This document shows positions 16,670 through 18,710 of a stretch of 18,710 bases of DNA, piece by piece; position 1 is the stretch's first letter, and each line of letters starts with the position of its first letter. A model generated the notes under the pieces. It had not been told where the DNA came from. It worked only from the letters and a program-made list of their open reading frames with translations, and did no database searches. The DNA comes from an uncultured Clostridia bacterium (GTDB taxonomy: Bacteria > Bacillota > Clostridia > Peptostreptococcales > Anaerovoracaceae): the NCBI GenBank assembly GCA_938045615.1, contig CALIBC010000210.1, positions 1 to 18,710 of the forward strand, written 5' to 3'. The position numbers were made by a program, and so were the translations under genes.

Positions 16670-17382
16670 TGAAAGAGCAGGCAAAAATATGGGAAAAACA
16701 TATAGAAAACATACGGTGGGACAGTCTAAGAAAATCTGTAGATAATCCGGCTGCCTTCCAAGTTGAACTAAAGGTTCTTATAGATAAATATATTGAAGAG
16801 GGAAAGAGGAGAATTATCGAGGTTGGTTGTGAAACGGGGGTATCTAGCCTTATTTTGTCGGATAAATTCGATAAAACTCTATTGGATTTAAATCCGAAGG
16901 CTATCGAATGGAGTGAAAAATTATTTGACGTATATGGAAAGGAGGGCCATTTTATTGTTGCCGATATGTTTAGGATGCCTTTTGAAGATGGTAGGTTTGA
17001 CATCGTTTTCAATGCAGGAGTTATAGAACATTTTAAGAGGAAAGAATTGGAGAAAGCCTTTAAAGAATACGGGAGAATATTAGCAGAAGACGGGGTGATA
17101 ATAATAGGTTTTCCTAATCAATTTTCTATTCCATATAAAACCGCTCAATGGGTGAGAATGCTTTTTGGTAAATGGGTATTTCCTTATGAATATTCTTATT
17201 ATGATTTAAAGAGCACCTTGGCCTCCGCTGGGTTAAAATTAGAAGATCGAAAAATCCTCGCTAAACATAGCATATATAGCTGGTGGGATTTTTGTCCACA
17301 TATTAGAAATTTCTTTTTGAGAACGAATCGTTTTTTTAAGTGGGGGGGGTATTTAATTGTTCTGATAATTAGAAAGAGATGA
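16669..17382 (+). CDS. SAM-dependent methyltransferase (class I), last gene of the operon
   Basis: A 237-residue methyltransferase. Motif I is IIEVGCETG (49-57), with D73 at the end of beta-2, VADM (97-100) and the motif FDIVFNAGVIEHF (110-122). The protein ends with a hydrophobic strand and basic tail (YLIVLIIRKR), as often in this fold. It differs clearly from the methyltransferase at 14539, so the two are unlikely to be a recent duplication. A probable role is methylation of the glycan. Alternatives are capping of the chain or modification of a lipid carrier. TAATG overlap with the previous gene couples translation. No gene follows within the window. Confidence 0.85.
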   Translation: MKEQAKIWEKHIENIRWDSLRKSVDNPAAFQVELKVLIDKYIEEGKRRIIEVGCETGVSSLILSDKFDKTLLDLNPKAIEWSEKLFDVYGKEGHFIVADMFRMPFEDGRFDIVFNAGVIEHFKRKELEKAFKEYGRILAEDGVIIIGFPNQFSIPYKTAQWVRMLFGKWVFPYEYSYYDLKSTLASAGLKLEDRKILAKHSIYSWWDFCPHIRNFFLRTNRFFKWGGYLIVLIIRKR

Positions 17383-17527
17383 TATCCGATTTTCTGATAT
17401 GGCGATTTCTAAAATTCAAAAAGAATATGCGGATTATCACATACGTATCGAGTGATGAAATCATCTACTCGTAATATTGTCGAATATTGTGAATTGTGAG
17501 ATATAATACTCCTGCGTTTGTATTTTT
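17383..17527. other. Intergenic stretch after the operon
   Basis: AT-rich non-coding DNA between the last methyltransferase gene and the decayed transposase. No family-like reading was found on either strand. It includes the imperfect hairpin at 17449-17471 and short repeats such as AATATT on both sides of GTCG at about 17473-17488. The expected C-terminal part of the transposase (the block with the last catalytic Glu) cannot be recognised here, so the insertion-sequence remnant appears truncated at its edge. Confidence 0.5.
17449..17471 (+). terminator. Possible hairpin downstream of the operon, weak terminator candidate
   Basis: The arms CGAGTGATGA and TCATCTACTCG pair over about ten base pairs with one bulged T and a very short AA loop. 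It lies 66 bp after the operon stop codon. No run of T follows, so it is not a convincing intrinsic terminator and may only be structured RNA or chance. Confidence 0.25.
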
Positions 17528-18319
17528 ACGATCCATGTGAGGGGGAGTATCACAAATTTGCGACCAGATTCTTGGAGGCGAAGTATAACTTCAGAATCCC
17601 ATTCAAGTCCTTTAACAAACTCCACCAATGAGCCTCGATAGCCACCATTGGCAAGGACCTTTTTAAGGTCGGAAAAGCTACCTACAGGTCAGGGCAACCG
17701 CTTCAAAATTTTCGCATGGATATAACTGTCTGATAATGAGTTTCAGCTTAGAAGTCTCTCTACGAGAATTCAATGTTAGAGACCGAAAGGTATATCTGAA
17801 AATCAGACTCTTATATTTTGATGCGGTTGCCCTGACCTACAAGTTGCTTTACAGATATTGCGCCTATAGAATCATGGATATTTGCCGAATGGATCACAGT
17901 TGTCATAGGAAATCCAAGTGTATCTACAACGATATGTTCTTTTTTTTCTTTGATCTTCTTACTTCCATCAACTCCGCATTCCTTACCGTTTGCATGGCGA
18001 GAGGTTCGTACGTTTCGAGAGTCTATGATACCAAGACTCGGAGATCTTCTGCCATAGGGTTTTCGAACTGGATCTCTTAGCCGATACATCAGATTTTCAA
18101 AGACTCCTTCATGTTTCCATTTTCTAAAAATAGAAGTAGACTGTTTGCCACGGAGCAAAATCTACGGGGAGCATTCACCATTGGCACCCCGTTTTTGTTA
18201 TGTATAGTAGGGCATTCACGATCCCTCGGAGAGGATTTTTCGACGTTTTTCGCGAGGTTCGAATAGATCTTTCATACTTTGCCGCTGTTTATCGGTCAGG
18301 TGGTTGGGTATTCTCTCAT
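17528..18319 (-). pseudogene. Decayed IS5-family transposase, copy 1
   Basis: Reading the - strand gives an IS5-family (IS1031/IS427-like) transposase in pieces: LTDKQRQSMKDLFEPREKRR, then IVNALLYITKTGCQW, then MLPVDFAPWQTVYFYF, then RKWKHEGVFE, PSLGIIDSRNVRTS, GVDGSKKIKEKKEHIVVDTL and, past the inserted element, LANGGYRGSLVEFVKG and SGRKFVILPLTWIV. Lesions include a frameshift near 18230-18240, CGA changed to TGA at 18175-18177, a frameshift at the A run 18126-18130, a 151-bp insertion at 17687-17837, and loss of the C terminus (ERTFAW-like block) near 17528. The likely old start is ATG at 18319. It cannot make active transposase. Terminal inverted repeats of this IS were not found. Confidence 0.85.
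17687..17837. mobile_element. 151-bp MITE-like element with 15-bp perfect terminal inverted repeats and TACA target duplication
   Basis: Both ends begin GGTCAGGGCAACCGC when read inward, and the match continues with one mismatch through TCAAAAT. Four-base direct repeats TACA (17683-17686 and 17838-17841) flank it. Nested inner inverted repeats share one centre: GTCTGAT 17728-17734 with ATCAGAC 17802-17808, and GTCTCT 17754-17759 with AGAGAC 17778-17783. Taking out the element and one TACA restores the transposase frame, KQLVGSFSDLKKVLANGGY, and the resulting junction aligns with the uninterrupted second copy near 18500. It encodes no protein, so it is a non-autonomous element that needed a transposase from elsewhere. 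Its family is not recognised. Confidence 0.85.
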
Positions 18320-18361
18320 CACTTTGATGATGTCAACCATAAAGTTACGAAGAATTTTCTG

Positions 18362-18375
18362 ATCGGCCGGCCGAT
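18362..18375. repeat. 14-bp perfect palindrome ATCGGCCGGCCGAT
   Basis: GC-rich perfect palindrome in otherwise AT-rich DNA, upstream of the old start of transposase copy 1 (which reads on the - strand). It could be a remnant of an insertion-sequence end or a protein site. No function can be assigned. Confidence 0.5.
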
Positions 18376-18419
18376 AAATTCTATCTTTTTTCTACTCCCT
18401 TTTACCTCTTAGTGAGAGA

Positions 18420-18655
18420 CTCCCAATACTTCATCCAATAAATTCGAAACAGCTTCTGAGTCTCGATGGTATCTCACTATTGGCATAGAATTTTAAGGCA
18501 AGGAGATATGCCTATAAGTCACTTTATAATAGGTATTGCACTTTTGGAATCATGCATGGATGTTTACTGGATGAATCATAGCAGCCATAGGAAGTCCAAT
18601 GGTATCTACAACGATATACTCCTTCCTTACCTCCGCATTCCTTATTATTTTAGCT
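18420..18655 (-). pseudogene. Decayed IS5-family transposase, copy 2 fragment
   Basis: On the - strand the core EYIVVDTIGLPMAAMIHPVNIH matches EHIVVDTLGFPMTTVIHSANIH of copy 1, with nucleotide matches such as the shared ATCTACAACGATAT on the + strand and the AAGGAATGCGGAG segment. Downstream, stretches equivalent to the K(Q)L(V/I)G and LKK-VLANGGYRG region can be aligned but contain several stops. A short deletion removes the GVDGSKKIKEKK region. The 5' part toward 18710 is not recognisable as transposase. This copy lacks the 151-bp element and so shows the empty site. Edges are approximate. Confidence 0.7.
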
Positions 18656-18710
18656 AAACGGAAAAGGCTTGCGAACAGAAACGGTAAAACAGAAACATCT
18701 TTGTGGCGGA
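18656..18710. other. Window edge, no recognisable feature
   Basis: Short AT-rich stretch where transposase copy 2 should continue toward its N terminus, but no family block can be read in any frame. It may be rearranged DNA. Confidence 0.3.

Larger units (their letters stand above)
971..17382 (+). other. Single tightly packed surface-glycan operon
   Basis: Sixteen genes read in one direction. Eight junctions are 4-bp ATGA overlaps, others are overlaps of 1, 10 or 11 bp, and gaps are at most 20 bp. No space is left for ordinary internal promoters between genes, so one transcript driven from upstream of the window is likely. No promoter can be identified inside the window. Confidence 0.75.

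Noticed and set aside
16608..17012. 134-residue reading frame on the - strand
   Set aside because: It is antisense to the methyltransferase at 16669, which has clear SAM-binding motifs. The antisense protein shows no family-like motif.
17736..18080. 114-residue reading frame on the + strand
   Set aside because: It is antisense to the decayed transposase and runs through the 151-bp element. No recognisable domain.
18200..18657. Short + strand reading frames of 60-70 residues
   Set aside because: They lie antisense to transposase remnants and show no motif or usable context.
17383..18710. CRISPR array or RNA gene in the non-coding tail
   Set aside because: The repeats present are inverted ends of one element and two diverged transposase copies, not regularly spaced direct repeats. 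No tRNA-like cloverleaf or rRNA sequence was seen.

Overview
The window is a one-directional (+ strand) surface-glycan gene cluster of about 17.4 kb, followed by about 1.3 kb of decayed insertion-sequence DNA. The organism is most likely a member of the Bacteroidota. The operon is AT-rich, start codons mostly lack a strong Shine-Dalgarno sequence, and the gene set resembles O-antigen, capsule or S-layer glycan loci of that phylum. A Porphyromonas/Tannerella-like source is possible, but the genus cannot be fixed from the sequence alone.

Layout. (1) 1-992: 3' part of a UDP-N-acetylhexosamine 6-dehydrogenase (WbpA/TviB type), broken by a frameshift, an amber codon and a second frameshift. (2) 971-2479: Wzx-like flippase. 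(3) 2476-4635: LegB-like 4,6-dehydratase and LegC-like PLP aminotransferase. (4) 4626-6619: a small acyl-chain module of acyl carrier protein, SDR ketoreductase and ketoacyl synthase III with its full Cys-His-Asn triad. (5) 6623-9311: GNAT-like acyltransferase, NodB-type deacetylase and a NeuD/PglD/LegH-type beta-helix acyltransferase. (6) 9308-13197: LegI/NeuB synthase, LegG/NeuC epimerase, PtmE-like CBS plus nucleotidyltransferase protein, and LegF/NeuA CMP transferase. (7) 13187-17382: a protein with a possible deacetylase-like fold, a methyltransferase, a glycosyltransferase candidate and a second methyltransferase. (8) 17383-18710: no intact gene. It holds two decayed IS5-family transposase copies on the - strand, the first interrupted by a 151-bp inverted-repeat element.

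How the genes work together. PtmE, LegB, LegC, LegH, LegG, LegI and LegF homologues together form a near-complete route from hexosamine phosphate to a CMP-activated legionaminic-acid-type nonulosonic acid. The acyl module sits directly after the aminotransferase that creates the free amine. It has a condensing enzyme and a ketoreductase but no dehydratase or enoyl reductase, so it should stop at a short 3-hydroxyacyl-ACP such as 3-hydroxybutyryl-ACP. The GNAT-like protein or the LegH-like protein could then transfer that group to the sugar amine. The inferred product is a legionaminic-type acid carrying an unusual N-acyl group, possibly trimmed by deacetylase-like proteins and methylated, then transferred by the 15341 gene product and exported by the flippase. 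From the flippase to the last methyltransferase, genes overlap or lie no more than 20 bp apart, so this looks like one transcript whose promoter is upstream of the window.
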